Shown: in pieces, positions 51,514 to 62,765 of the stretch
Layout of the letters: each line of letters begins with the position of its first letter
Position numbering within the stretch: position 1 is the stretch's first letter
Assembly: GCA_947495035.1 (NCBI GenBank)
Contig: CANLXI010000002.1
Span: 62,001-126,000 of the forward strand
DNA length: 64,000 bases
Direction: 5' to 3'
Source of the DNA: an uncultured Granulosicoccus sp.
Lineage (GTDB): Bacteria > Pseudomonadota > Gammaproteobacteria > Granulosicoccales > Granulosicoccaceae
Made by a program: the position numbers and the translations under genes
Notes under the pieces: generated by a model
What the model saw: the letters and a program-made list of their open reading frames with translations, nothing else
Database searches by the model: none
What the model was told of the DNA's origin: nothing

Positions 51514-52125
51514 ATGATCCCTACCCGTGTTAGACGTACCGCCCTTGCGGTCTTTCTGGGCGTGGTCAGTAGCCTGTCACCACTTCAGGCACGGTTCGAC
51601 CCGGAAATCGATGCTGCTGCCCGCCGTTACGTCGACGATCATGTCCGCCACTGGCTGACTGAGCGGATCATCATCGAGTCTGTTCTCGCTCAGAATCTGC
51701 GGCACGCCGATCTGGACCAGCAACGCGTGGATGCGCTGGACAAGTTGTGGAGCAAGCAGTCAGCGCGAGGCGGTCCGCTGATAGATGAAGTCCTTGGCAA
51801 CTCCCTGTCGATGCATCTGCGGCGGATAGAGCGGCGGACCAATGGGCTGGTGACCGAGATACTCGTGATGGACAAGCTGGGACTGAATGTCGGGCTGAGT
51901 AACCTGACATCGGACTACTGGCAGGGCGATGAGGACAAGTGGCGCAAGACCTTTCTGGTCGGACCCGAGGCGATCTTCATTGATGAGGTGGATCTGGATG
52001 AATCGTCACAGCGCTACCAGACCCAGGTCAGCCTGCCTGTGGTCGATCCGGCCACAGGAAACGTGATCGGTGCCGTTACCGTAGGTATCGATGCCGAAGG
52101 TCTGTTGTTGTTGCAGGGCAGCTAG
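51514..52125 (+). CDS. Secreted PDC/dCache-type sensor domain protein
   Basis: A 203-residue protein. A signal peptide (RTALAVFLGVVSSLSPLQA) precedes a soluble domain containing VMDKLGLNVGLSNLTSDYWQGDEDKW and LDESSQRYQTQVSLPVVDPATGNVIGAVTVGIDAE, the pattern of extracytoplasmic PDC/Cache sensor domains. There is no second membrane segment or signalling domain. The start at 51514 is preferred for the signal peptide and an AGGAAA before it. It precedes a chemoreceptor gene by 48 bases, so I infer a periplasmic ligand-binding partner for that receptor. Ligand unknown. Confidence 0.8.
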   Translation: MIPTRVRRTALAVFLGVVSSLSPLQARFDPEIDAAARRYVDDHVRHWLTERIIIESVLAQNLRHADLDQQRVDALDKLWSKQSARGGPLIDEVLGNSLSMHLRRIERRTNGLVTEILVMDKLGLNVGLSNLTSDYWQGDEDKWRKTFLVGPEAIFIDEVDLDESSQRYQTQVSLPVVDPATGNVIGAVTVGIDAEGLLLLQGS

Positions 52126-52173
52126 CGATGCAAGTCCCTGACGACCATGGGGCACTATCCGATCGGGGCAGTA

Positions 52174-54168
52174 ATGAGTAATGCAGACACCATGAATATG
52201 GACATGACAGAGCCTGCCGATGCCGAGGCGCCTGAACAGATCTCCCTGCGCAGGGCTCGCAGCTCGGTCAGTCGCTTTCTGCTGATCACCACGGCTGTGT
52301 GCAGCATTCTGGGCTTTGCACTGGTTCTGGGGTTTTCCGCACGCAGCAATCACGCTCACAGTCTGCAGAGCGCGATGGCCAGTCATGACACCATCAGCCG
52401 CTTGCTGAGCGGGCAGATTGCAGGGGCACTGCGCTGGGACAAGGTTGCGGTCCTGGAGAATCTGCTGGCATCGTTGTCCACAGCCTCTGACAGGGAGGTC
52501 CTGATGCGTGTCCGCGTGCTGGATTCCCTGGGCGGCACCTGGTACGACTCCCTGTCCGGTGACGGGCAGGTTTCCGACCTTGCCAATGAACGAAGCGTAG
52601 CGGCGACGGGCAGCCCCGGGGCGGTTCCGCTGTCTGCAGAGTTCGAGAGGCATGCCCTGGCCTCGAACACGATGGAGAACGAGCTGGACAACAGCTTCTA
52701 CCAGGTGGCAGTGCCGGTCACGATGGGCAGGAACCATGATCGCGTTGGCACCCTGATGCTGGTCTGGGATTTCAGGGGGATTGCCGCCGATATTCAAGCC
52801 GTGCTGATCAAGCAGTCGCTGCTCGCAGCGTTCACCCTGATGGTGTTGCTGCTGGTACTGTGGCGTGTCAATGCCGCCAGTGTGGTGAAGCCCTTGCGCA
52901 TCATCACCGGGCAGATGCTCAGGCTTGCCGCGGGGGATACCTCGGTCAACATCGCCGGTCTGGCCCGACGGGACGAAATCGGCTCGATCGCCTCGGCCGT
53001 GAACATCTTCAGGAGAGACGCGCTGGCTGCCGCACAATTGCAGGAAGGGCAGCGCCTTGCAGAAAGGGAAGCTGCGGTGCAGAAAGAGCGGCTTCGCCAG
53101 GCCGAGCTCGAGGCACAGGCCGAGAAGCTCAGGCAGCTGGAAGCGGACAACCAGCGTGCCGAGGAAGAAGGCCGGCAGGCAAGCCAGTTGCGAGGTCGCA
53201 TCGAGCATCTGCTGGCAGCGGTCGATCGCGCGGCACAGGGCGACTTCACCGGGGAGATCGACATCGGTCCCGTCGATGATGATCTGGCGCGTATCGCCAG
53301 GGCGATCAAGCACCTGTTCGATGACCTGAACTCCAGCTTTCTCGATATCAATCGCAATGTCCATGAGCTCAGTTGCGCCTCCGGCATGCTGACGTCCCTG
53401 AGTGAGTCGATCATGGCGAATGCCGGTGAGAACGCCATGCAGGTCAGCAGTGCCAGTGAAGTCACGCTGCAAGTCAGCTCTTCGATGGAGTCGGTCGCGT
53501 CGGCGACCGAGCAGGTCAGTGCGTCCATTCGGCAGATCGCGGCGCACGCCAGCGATGCGGCCACCGTGGCGTCCCGGGCGGTGCAGCTGGCAGAAAACAC
53601 CGACGGCAGCATGCGCCAGCTGGCTGATTCATCAGCCGGAATCGGCAGTGTGATCAAGGTCATCACCTCGATTGCCGAACAGACGAATCTGCTGGCACTC
53701 AATGCCACGATCGAAGCTGCCCGCGCCGGCGAGGCCGGCAAGGGGTTTGCCGTGGTGGCCACCGAGGTCAAGGAGCTGGCCAAGGAGACGGCCAAGGCCA
53801 CGGAGGAAATCGAGCAGCGCATCGCCTCGATTCAGGCTGATGCCGGTCAGGCTGTCGAAGCGATTGGCGGCATCAGTGTGATAGTCAGGCAGATCAGCGA
53901 AACCCAAGGCGACATTGCGACCTCGGTAGAGGAGCAGACGTCGGCCACGCGCGAGATCAGTCACAAGATCCAGGAGGCCACGTTGGGGAATGTGGAGATC
54001 AGCGATGTGATCGTCAATGTGTCGGATCAGTCCAGAGCCGATCAGACGTCGGCCATGGAAATCAACTCGGCGGCTCAGCAGTTGCGCGCTCTGGCGGTAT
54101 CTCTGGAGGATACGCTGGCACGCTTTCAGTCGCAGGAAGGGATGGAGTCCCTGCGCCAGCAGGTTTGA
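52174..54168 (+). CDS. Methyl-accepting chemotaxis protein
   Basis: A 664-residue protein. TM1 at about residues 36-55, a periplasmic domain of about 150 residues without a clear Cache pattern, TM2 near 210-230, a HAMP domain (VVKPLRIITGQMLRLAAGDTSVNI), a coiled coil rich in Glu, Gln and Arg, a second HAMP-like segment, then the MA signalling domain. The hairpin tip is clear (EQTNLLALNATIEAARAGEAGKGFAVVATEV). No C-terminal NWETF-type pentapeptide. ATG 52174 is used with GGGG at 52164-52167; 52147 is also possible. Confidence 0.93.
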   Translation: MSNADTMNMDMTEPADAEAPEQISLRRARSSVSRFLLITTAVCSILGFALVLGFSARSNHAHSLQSAMASHDTISRLLSGQIAGALRWDKVAVLENLLASLSTASDREVLMRVRVLDSLGGTWYDSLSGDGQVSDLANERSVAATGSPGAVPLSAEFERHALASNTMENELDNSFYQVAVPVTMGRNHDRVGTLMLVWDFRGIAADIQAVLIKQSLLAAFTLMVLLLVLWRVNAASVVKPLRIITGQMLRLAAGDTSVNIAGLARRDEIGSIASAVNIFRRDALAAAQLQEGQRLAEREAAVQKERLRQAELEAQAEKLRQLEADNQRAEEEGRQASQLRGRIEHLLAAVDRAAQGDFTGEIDIGPVDDDLARIARAIKHLFDDLNSSFLDINRNVHELSCASGMLTSLSESIMANAGENAMQVSSASEVTLQVSSSMESVASATEQVSASIRQIAAHASDAATVASRAVQLAENTDGSMRQLADSSAGIGSVIKVITSIAEQTNLLALNATIEAARAGEAGKGFAVVATEVKELAKETAKATEEIEQRIASIQADAGQAVEAIGGISVIVRQISETQGDIATSVEEQTSATREISHKIQEATLGNVEISDVIVNVSDQSRADQTSAMEINSAAQQLRALAVSLEDTLARFQSQEGMESLRQQV

Positions 54169-54274
54169 GCCCCGAGTGCTGCGCGAACCTTGTCTTGCCA
54201 CCATCAAAGGTCATGATTGATCAGTATCGGTACACCCTTTGTCCCGACTCCGGGTCAATCCGGCAACGTGGGCC

Positions 54275-54283
54275 TGATATAAT
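54275..54283 (+). promoter_or_regulatory. Extended -10 promoter for murA-hisG
   Basis: TGATATAAT at 54275-54283 joins the extended TGn element to a perfect TATAAT. No good -35 box stands 16-18 bases upstream, as is usual for extended -10 promoters. It lies 98 bases before the murA start. Confidence 0.6.
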
Positions 54284-54296
54284 TTCGGGTCTGTAG

Positions 54297-56296
<2,000 letters not shown>

Positions 56297-56362
56297 TCCA
56301 TTCATTGCCCTTGCCACATCTGGGGTGGCAAGGCTGTATCCAATTCAGGTGGTAATCCCCTC

Positions 56363-57418
56363 ATGAGTACAAATACCGACGATCTTCGCATTACCGGCAT
56401 GCGCCAGCTGCGCGCACCGCAGGAGTTGTTGCAACTGGTGCCGGTCAGCGATGTGGCTGCCGATACGGTCACCCGCTGCCGCAACGATGTGCACGACATT
56501 CTGGAAGGGCGTGACGATCGCATGGTCGTGGTGGTTGGCCCCTGTTCCATTCACGATCCGGATGCCGCGCTGGAATATGCGGAAAAGCTCTCTGCCGTGA
56601 AGAAATCGCTCAGCGAGGACCTGTGCATCGTCATGCGAGTGTATTTCGAGAAGCCCCGAACCACCGTTGGCTGGAAAGGCCTGATCAATGACCCCACCAT
56701 GGACAACACCTTCCAGATCAATGAAGGTCTGGAAATCGCCCGCCGCCTGCTGTCCGATATCAACGACAAGGGCCTGCCGGCCGGCGTCGAATACCTGGAT
56801 CTGATCAGCCCGCAGTACATCGCGGACTTCGTCGGCTGGGGTGCGATCGGCGCACGCACCACGGAAAGCCAGGGGCATCGCGAACTGGCGTCCGGTCTGT
56901 CCTGTCCTGTCGGGTTCAAGAACGGCACGGCTGGCAGTGTGCAGATTGCCGTGGATGCCATTGGCGCTGCCCGTGGTGCACACAATTTCCTGTCCGTCAC
57001 CAAGGAAGGCAATTCGGCGATCGTGCAGACTTCCGGCAACAACGACTGCCATCTGATTCTGCGTGGTGGCAAGTCGCACACCAACTACGATGCGGCCAGT
57101 GTCGATGATGCCAGTGCGCTGCTGGCCAAGGCCGGTCTGCCGGAGCGCGTCATGATCGACTGCAGTCATGCCAACTCGCGCAAGATGCACCGGCGCCAGC
57201 GCTATGTCTGTCGGGATATCTGCGCTCAGGTCAGCGATGGCGATCAGCGCATCATGGGTGTGATGATCGAAAGCAATCTGGTGGAAGGCAGTCAGAACCC
57301 CAGCAGCAAACCGCTGGTCCGTGGCCAGAGCGTGACCGATGCCTGCCTGTCCTGGGATGACACCCAGCCGTTGCTGGAGCAACTGGCCGAAGCGGTGCGA
57401 GCTCGCCGCCAGGGCTGA
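56363..57418 (+). CDS. 3-deoxy-7-phosphoheptulonate synthase (DAHP synthase, class I)
   Basis: A 351-residue protein of the AroFGH family: LRITGMRQLRAPQEL, VVVGPCSIHDPDAALEYAEKL, MRVYFEKPRTTVGWKGLINDP, ESQGHRELASGLSCPVGFKNGT and MIDCSHANS. Role: condenses PEP and erythrose-4-phosphate, entry step of the shikimate pathway. Which aromatic amino acid inhibits it cannot be told by eye, so aroF, aroG or aroH is not chosen. A hairpin terminator follows the stop. Confidence 0.96.
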   Translation: MSTNTDDLRITGMRQLRAPQELLQLVPVSDVAADTVTRCRNDVHDILEGRDDRMVVVVGPCSIHDPDAALEYAEKLSAVKKSLSEDLCIVMRVYFEKPRTTVGWKGLINDPTMDNTFQINEGLEIARRLLSDINDKGLPAGVEYLDLISPQYIADFVGWGAIGARTTESQGHRELASGLSCPVGFKNGTAGSVQIAVDAIGAARGAHNFLSVTKEGNSAIVQTSGNNDCHLILRGGKSHTNYDAASVDDASALLAKAGLPERVMIDCSHANSRKMHRRQRYVCRDICAQVSDGDQRIMGVMIESNLVEGSQNPSSKPLVRGQSVTDACLSWDDTQPLLEQLAEAVRARRQG

Positions 57419-57428
57419 TCAGGATCAG

Positions 57429-57462
57429 CCGGTCAGTGCCGTGAGCGCTGACCGGTTCTGTT
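57429..57462 (+). terminator. Likely terminator of the DAHP synthase gene
   Basis: CCGGTCAG (57429-57436) pairs with CTGACCGG (57448-57455), with additional inner GC pairing, followed by TTCTGTT. The T tract is imperfect. Eight bases or so separate it from the stop codon. Confidence 0.6.
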
Positions 57463-57592
57463 AAGCCCTCCACAGTCCCGGCGGGCGGGATGCTCGAAAG
57501 AGCCGCAGCCCGGTCCTGCACTGTCAAGAAAGATTCTGGCAAGCCGATTTGCCCTGTATCACTCGACACACCGAGCATTACAGGGGTTAGTC

Positions 57593-58243
57593 ATGGCGCG
57601 TTCTTCTGACGCACGGTTTCCGATGTCGCTGATTCGCGACAAGAACTTCCAGATGCGTCAGATTCGCAGAGTGTTGCTGTTGACGGTGTTCTTCATCGTC
57701 CAGTCGACGCTGCTGCTGGGGATCTTCTACCATACCTTTCTCGGCAATCTGGTGGCCGGAAATGCGCCCTTGCTGTTCGCTTCCGAGGACATGGGCCTGT
57801 TGTCGGAGTCGGTTCCCGATCTGGGTAGCGTGCTGGGCAAATGGGTTCTGATCATGTTGCTGATCAATGGCCTGGTCACCGGCGCCATTGCGGTCTACAT
57901 CATGCGCAGGCTTGGCAATCCGATACTGGCCATTCGCCGCGCGCTGAACGAGATTGGTGATGGCAACCTGAATGTCCGCCTGCGCAGCAACGATTCCCGC
58001 GAATTCAGTGAACTGAGCGAAGCGCTCAATCGGGCGCTGGAGCAGGTGCAGGGCAAGATCAGCGAGGCGCGCGCACTGACCCGGGTGCTGGATACACTGG
58101 AGAATCAGCCGGTTCCCGAGGATGTGCAGTTGCGCAAGGCGATGCGTGAGTGTCGGGATGTTCTGAGCTATTTCGATGAGGCGAATGCCGCCGGCAACGA
58201 CGACTCCATGGGGCGTGAGCAAGCCGGACAGCAGCCGCGCTAG
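57593..58243 (+). CDS. HAMP-domain membrane protein without output domain
   Basis: A 216-residue protein. Two membrane segments (RVLLLTVFFIVQSTLLLGIF near 26-45, and VLIMLLINGLVTGAIAVYIM near 84-103) flank a short periplasmic loop of about 35 residues. A HAMP domain follows (LGNPILAIRRALNEIGDGNLNVRLRSNDSREFSELSEALNRAL), then a coiled coil and a polar tail. No kinase, cyclase or methyl-accepting domain. AGGGG at about 57577-57581 supports the start. It precedes the metalloprotease gene by 12 bases and may relay to a partner; function unknown. Confidence 0.85.
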   Translation: MARSSDARFPMSLIRDKNFQMRQIRRVLLLTVFFIVQSTLLLGIFYHTFLGNLVAGNAPLLFASEDMGLLSESVPDLGSVLGKWVLIMLLINGLVTGAIAVYIMRRLGNPILAIRRALNEIGDGNLNVRLRSNDSREFSELSEALNRALEQVQGKISEARALTRVLDTLENQPVPEDVQLRKAMRECRDVLSYFDEANAAGNDDSMGREQAGQQPR

Positions 58244-58255
58244 AGAGTCTGCAGC

Positions 58256-60595
58256 GTGAGCATATTCGATACATTGCGCCAAATTGCGCAGGGCTGCGCC
58301 GGCTGGCGCGCCCGGGGGCTGCTGTGGCTCGTCGTGTGCCCATTGGCCCTGCCGGTGCAGGCGGCCGAACCAATGTCGGTCATGGAGATGGCGGCACAAA
58401 GTGCCTATTCGAGAGCCCTGCAGCAGATCGAACAGGAGCAATACCCGGCAGCACTGGCCGGTTTGCGTCAGCTGCAACGGCGCTTCCCGGGTTTCGAGCA
58501 GATGGCCGCCGTGCAGACGCGAATCGCTGTCCTGCAGGAATCGGCCGATGCCGGACAATCACTGCCGGTGTTCCTGCGCGCCCTGACACTGCGTGAATCC
58601 GGCGACATCGTGGCCGCACTGCAGGCTCTGAACGTGATCGCCTCGGCCGATCCGGCCGGGACACTGACCGATGATGCCCTGTATGTCACGGCCTATCTGC
58701 AGATCATGGATCGCTACGATTTTCAGGCAGCGCGCATCGCCCTGCAGACACTCGAGGCGCGCTTTCCCGAGTCGGCCTATTCGGACTCGGCCCATTATCT
58801 GGATGCCATCGCCCTGGAGCAACTGGGGGAGACACAGCTGGCGCGTGATCGATTGCTGGAGCTGCGTGCCAGACACACGGCGCTGGATCTGCCTCTGGAC
58901 TTTCGCTGGCCGCGAGGCAGTGTTCTGTCGCGTTACTGGTTCGATCGAGCGGACCGACGTCTGGCCATTGTCGAGCAGCGTCTGGCCAGTGCCAGTCGAG
59001 TGGATGTGCGGCAGGAACAGGATGATGGCAAGCTGCGAATCGCCGTCAGTGTCGAGGGGATGGACTTGCAGTTGCTGCTGTTGCCCAGTCCCTTGACACG
59101 CGAGACACAATGGCTCGACAGCCATCTGACCAGTGATCTGCCGCCGTCCATCGGAGTCTTCGATGGCACTGTCGAGGGCGTTGAAGGCAGCTGGGTTCGG
59201 GTGGTGCTGGAGCAGGACTCCATCAGCGGGGTCGTCAACATGGGCGGGCGCCAGTATCGGCTGCAGCCAGGCAATCTGATCGGTACGCTCGACTATTACC
59301 AGCCAAGGTCGCGCAAGCGCGAACCCGAACCGGGGCTGCATTCCGATCTGGCAGAATCACTGCAGGGGCTGGATGCCCTGCATGCGCCTCCGGCCCAGGG
59401 GCTGGCGAATCTGGGCAGCAGATCCCGCAGCATCCAGACTGACATGCGTGCCGTACCCGTATCGATCGTGGTGGATAGCCAGTACGACCGCTACTACGGT
59501 GGACGGGGCATGTCGAATGCGCTCAACAACCTCAATGTGGCCGATGGGGTCTATCGCGAACTGGGTCTGGCACTGTCGCTTGACGAAGCCATGACACTGA
59601 CTGCGGAGGCGGATCCGCTGGATCTGGGGGCGGTGACCCTCGAGAGCATATTGCGCTCCTTTCGTGACTACCGACTGCAGTACAAGACGCTGTTCGAGGA
59701 CAGTGCGCTGACCTATCTGTTCACCGGCAACCCGAAGACCGATGTGACGCTGGGATTGGCCTGGATCGGTACCGCCTGCCGGCTGGACGGCTATGATGTG
59801 GGGGTGACCACTCCCAGTACATTCGGCGATGTGCTGCTGAGCCATGAGCTGGGTCATTCGCTGGGTGCGCTGCACGATACGGACACGGCGTGCGATGACA
59901 ATGCCCGGTCTCTGATGTGGCCCAACATCTCGGAACGGACCGATGCCGAGTTCTCCAGCTGCAGTCGCAGCGATGTGCTGCAGTCACGTACGCGCAATTG
60001 CCTGTTGAACAGTGTTGATCTGCAGCTGGCAGCAAGCTCGGCGGGCAGCAGTCTGTTGTTCGAAATCCGCAATCCCGACACTGGTCTGACGCTGGACGCG
60101 CAACTGATCATCGAGACCAGTGCGCCGGATCAGTTGCTGTGGCCTGCCGGTTGTCAGGTGCAGACACCAACGAGTGCCATGTGCCACATCAGCGGGCTTC
60201 TTCCCCAGGAGTCGCGGAGCCTGAGTCTTGCCGTCAGTGATGATTTCCACGGCAGCGATGCACCCGTGACGGGGCAGTTGCTGCCGCTGGGTGTGCTGGA
60301 GCTGCAGGACGCCGACAATACGGCCACCGTGTCGCCGGCAGGTGGTGTCAGCCAGGCGCATCTGAACGTGTCGAACCCGGCCGTCGATCTGGCCTCGGTC
60401 CCGGAGGGCGCCGAGGTGTCAGCGAACAACCCCGGGCAGGGGGCTGCCAATGCCGGCGGTGGCAGCCTCACTGTCTGGCTGTTGCTGTGTCTGTTCGGAT
60501 GGCGGGTTCAACGTGGCTTGATGACCGCGCTCGGATCCTCGGGTCGGATGCCGAGCTCCAGCGTCAGTTCCCGGGTCTCGAATTCGGTTGTCTGA
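58256..60595 (+). CDS. Secreted reprolysin-like metzincin metalloprotease
   Basis: A 779-residue protein from GTG 58256. A signal-like hydrophobic segment spans about residues 20-38. TPR-like helices run from about 40 to 230. The catalytic domain has HELGHSLGALHD (530-541), the metzincin zinc motif HExxHxxGxxHD, then a Met-turn LMWPNI downstream. Cys residues in TACDD and SSCSRS fit the M12B adamalysin type. GGGS at 734-737, a hydrophobic stretch (738-749) and R750/R753 resemble a GlyGly-CTERM sorting signal. A further 26 residues follow, which is unusual for that signal. The last 88 bases overlap the convergent degS-like gene. Role of the family: protein degradation outside the cell or at the surface. 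Confidence 0.85.
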   Translation: MSIFDTLRQIAQGCAGWRARGLLWLVVCPLALPVQAAEPMSVMEMAAQSAYSRALQQIEQEQYPAALAGLRQLQRRFPGFEQMAAVQTRIAVLQESADAGQSLPVFLRALTLRESGDIVAALQALNVIASADPAGTLTDDALYVTAYLQIMDRYDFQAARIALQTLEARFPESAYSDSAHYLDAIALEQLGETQLARDRLLELRARHTALDLPLDFRWPRGSVLSRYWFDRADRRLAIVEQRLASASRVDVRQEQDDGKLRIAVSVEGMDLQLLLLPSPLTRETQWLDSHLTSDLPPSIGVFDGTVEGVEGSWVRVVLEQDSISGVVNMGGRQYRLQPGNLIGTLDYYQPRSRKREPEPGLHSDLAESLQGLDALHAPPAQGLANLGSRSRSIQTDMRAVPVSIVVDSQYDRYYGGRGMSNALNNLNVADGVYRELGLALSLDEAMTLTAEADPLDLGAVTLESILRSFRDYRLQYKTLFEDSALTYLFTGNPKTDVTLGLAWIGTACRLDGYDVGVTTPSTFGDVLLSHELGHSLGALHDTDTACDDNARSLMWPNISERTDAEFSSCSRSDVLQSRTRNCLLNSVDLQLAASSAGSSLLFEIRNPDTGLTLDAQLIIETSAPDQLLWPAGCQVQTPTSAMCHISGLLPQESRSLSLAVSDDFHGSDAPVTGQLLPLGVLELQDADNTATVSPAGGVSQAHLNVSNPAVDLASVPEGAEVSANNPGQGAANAGGGSLTVWLLLCLFGWRVQRGLMTALGSSGRMPSSSVSSRVSNSVV

Positions 60596-61755
60596 GCGGG
60601 GTCCATGGTGCTGCTGATGAACTCACCTCGCAGGATCGTCAGCGAGACCGGTGTGCCTGGCGGCTCTATCGATATGGCAAGCAGCAATTGAGTGGCGTTG
60701 AATACCGGCTGCCCGTTGATGGCGGTAACGATATCCATGTCCTGCAGTCCGCCACGACTGGCCGGGCTGTCTGGCAGTACCTGCTTGATCATGGCGCCCG
60801 GACCGATATCACGGGCCAGTTTCGGGAACAGGCTCAGCTCTTCGACAGCGACGCCCAGCCAGCCGCGTGCGACCGACCCGTGTTCGATGATTTGCGGTAC
60901 CACCTGGGCGAGCAGGTCGGCCGGAATCGAGAAGCCGATACCGACCGCTCCGGTATCTCCCCTGAATACCGCCGTATTGACACCGACCAGCTGACCATAG
61001 GGGTTGATCAGTGCGCCGCCGGAATTGCCCGGGTTGATGGCGGCATCGATCTGTACGAAGTGTTGCCAGACGCTGCCGCCAGCCACGCGGCGGTGAGTGG
61101 CGCTGACGATACCCTGTGTAACGGTCTGACCCACGCCGAAAGGATTGCCGATGGCAAGCACCACATCGCCGACCCGCAGGGGCGGGGCATCATCCAGAGG
61201 CACATAGGGCAGATTGCTGGCAGCGACGCGTACCACAGCCAAGTCGGTTTCGCGATCGCTGCCAATCAGCAGCGCCGGATAATTGCGTCCATCACTGAGC
61301 ACGACGCTGATCCGATCGTGCCCCTCGACCAGGTGAAGATTGGTCAGCACCACGCCGTCGGCATTGACAATGACCCCCGATCCCTGACTGATGGGATTGC
61401 GAGTACCTGTCGTCGCATCGTCGCTGGAGGACGTGGCATACAGGCTCACCACCGAGGGGGCCACCTTCATGATGCCGTCGTGATAGCTGACCACACCCGT
61501 GCTGGGCATGCCGTTGTAGGGGGTTGCAGCGTTGCCGGGAATACTGGAGTCGTCGGTCGCCACGGCATTGCCGCTCGTCGGGCCGGAGCCGGGAATGCTG
61601 TCCCCGACCTTGCTCACCTCGTCGGGGTACTGCCCGGATTCGGTGACAACGACCGGCAGATCGATATCCGGCCAGGGTCTGCCAGTGGTCCACCACCAGC
61701 CGATGACGACGCCAAGGACGGCGCAGAGCAGAAAGAACTGAGCCTTGCCCCTCAA
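60508..61755 (-). CDS. degS: DegS-like periplasmic serine protease
   Basis: A 415-residue protein. One N-terminal membrane anchor (QFFLLCAVLGVVIGWWW), a low-complexity linker of about 70 residues, then a trypsin-like domain with H141 (LTNLHLVEG), D171 (DRETDLAVVRV) and S245 (AINPGNSGGALIN), then one PDZ domain (LSLFPKLARDIGPGAMIKQVLPDSPASRGGLQDMDIVTAINGQPV). One PDZ and an N-terminal anchor fit DegS/AlgW rather than DegP. Role: cleaves RseA-type anti-sigma factor on envelope stress; no rseA is in the window. The linker is longer than usual. Confidence 0.93.
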   Translation of the reverse strand: MRGKAQFFLLCAVLGVVIGWWWTTGRPWPDIDLPVVVTESGQYPDEVSKVGDSIPGSGPTSGNAVATDDSSIPGNAATPYNGMPSTGVVSYHDGIMKVAPSVVSLYATSSSDDATTGTRNPISQGSGVIVNADGVVLTNLHLVEGHDRISVVLSDGRNYPALLIGSDRETDLAVVRVAASNLPYVPLDDAPPLRVGDVVLAIGNPFGVGQTVTQGIVSATHRRVAGGSVWQHFVQIDAAINPGNSGGALINPYGQLVGVNTAVFRGDTGAVGIGFSIPADLLAQVVPQIIEHGSVARGWLGVAVEELSLFPKLARDIGPGAMIKQVLPDSPASRGGLQDMDIVTAINGQPVFNATQLLLAISIEPPGTPVSLTILRGEFISSTMDPAQTTEFETRELTLELGIRPEDPSAVIKPR

Positions 61756-62081
61756 CGGAGATCACTCCGGTCGGGCAGGCGGTTTACTGGCAGATTGTTT
61801 GCTTTCACGGACGGTATGTTAGCGGCAAAGAGGCCGCCTTGCTGCGTCTGGAAGCAGCTGTTGCCGAGGGCTTTGTCTTCCCGGACTCAACTTGGTACGC
61901 TCAGCGCTCGTATACCGCCAGCACAATCATATCCTTGTGATAAAATCAGGGGTTGTCAGTGGCCCGCAAAATGCTCCTTGCCAGGGTTGTTGTTGCGCGG
62001 ACCGCGAAAAAGTTCACTTTCAGCTGCATGCTGCCCGGGCGTTGCAGACTGCCACGAATTCGATTTACCTGGAGATATCGC
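61756..62081. other. Non-coding gap between divergent degS and petA
   Basis: A 326-bp stretch that must hold both promoters. Apart from the extended -10 at 61938-61946 I see no strong inverted repeat. The open frame before petA from 61953 lacks domain character and the petA ribosome-binding site lies within it. Confidence 0.5.
61938..61946 (+). promoter_or_regulatory. Extended -10 promoter for the petABC operon
   Basis: TGATAAAAT at 61938-61946 combines the TGn element with TAAAAT (5 of 6). No clear -35. It lies 136 bases before the petA start at 62082. Confidence 0.5.
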
Positions 62082-62765
62082 ATGAGTGCGAATGACCGGA
62101 AGAGCTCTGCCACGCACGTGACGGCGGATGGCTCTTCTACTAGTAATCCGGCCGCTGTGGACTCGTCTGTCGCCGAGCATGTGGCTGATCCGAAGCGTCG
62201 GCGCCTGTTGGTGCAATGTGCGTCTGCCGTTGGTGGACTGGGTGCCGTTGCTCTGGCCGTACCGCTGATTGGGTCAATGTCGCCGAGTGCCAGAGCCAAG
62301 GCGGCGGGTGCGCCGGTTCAGGCTGACATCAGCAAGCTGGTTCCGGGGCAACTGGTGACGGTAGAGTGGCGCGGCAAGCCGGTCTGGATTGTCAGCCGCA
62401 CCGAAGAAACGCTGAAGCATCTGGAAGCGGACACCGAAAGACTGTCGGATCCGGCCTCGGAGGTCGAACAGCAGCCTGCCTATGCACAGAACGCCGCGCG
62501 TTCCATCCGCCCGGAAACCCTGGTCGTCATCGGTATCTGCACACATCTGGGCTGCTCGCCCAGCTATCGCCCCGAGATCGCACCAGCCGATCTGGGCGCC
62601 GACTGGGACGGCGGTTTCTTCTGTCCCTGTCATGGTTCCAAGTTCGACATGGCGGGTCGTGTCTACAAGGGTGTACCGGCGCCAACCAATCTTGAAATTC
62701 CTCCGTACAGGTTTGTCGATGACAACACGATCATCGTGGGTGAAGATTCAGGAGTAGCGGCATGA
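62082..62765 (+). CDS. petA: Rieske iron-sulfur subunit of the cytochrome bc1 complex
   Basis: A 227-residue protein from ATG 62082, supported by GGAG at 62071-62074; the frame upstream is not used. About 38 polar residues precede KRRRLLVQCASAVGGLGAVALAVPLIGSM, a Tat-like anchor. The cluster-binding boxes are CTHLGC and CPCHGS, with both Cys and His pairs intact. Role: accepts an electron from ubiquinol at the Qo site and passes it to cytochrome c1. ATGA overlap with petB. Confidence 0.96.
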   Translation: MSANDRKSSATHVTADGSSTSNPAAVDSSVAEHVADPKRRRLLVQCASAVGGLGAVALAVPLIGSMSPSARAKAAGAPVQADISKLVPGQLVTVEWRGKPVWIVSRTEETLKHLEADTERLSDPASEVEQQPAYAQNAARSIRPETLVVIGICTHLGCSPSYRPEIAPADLGADWDGGFFCPCHGSKFDMAGRVYKGVPAPTNLEIPPYRFVDDNTIIVGEDSGVAA

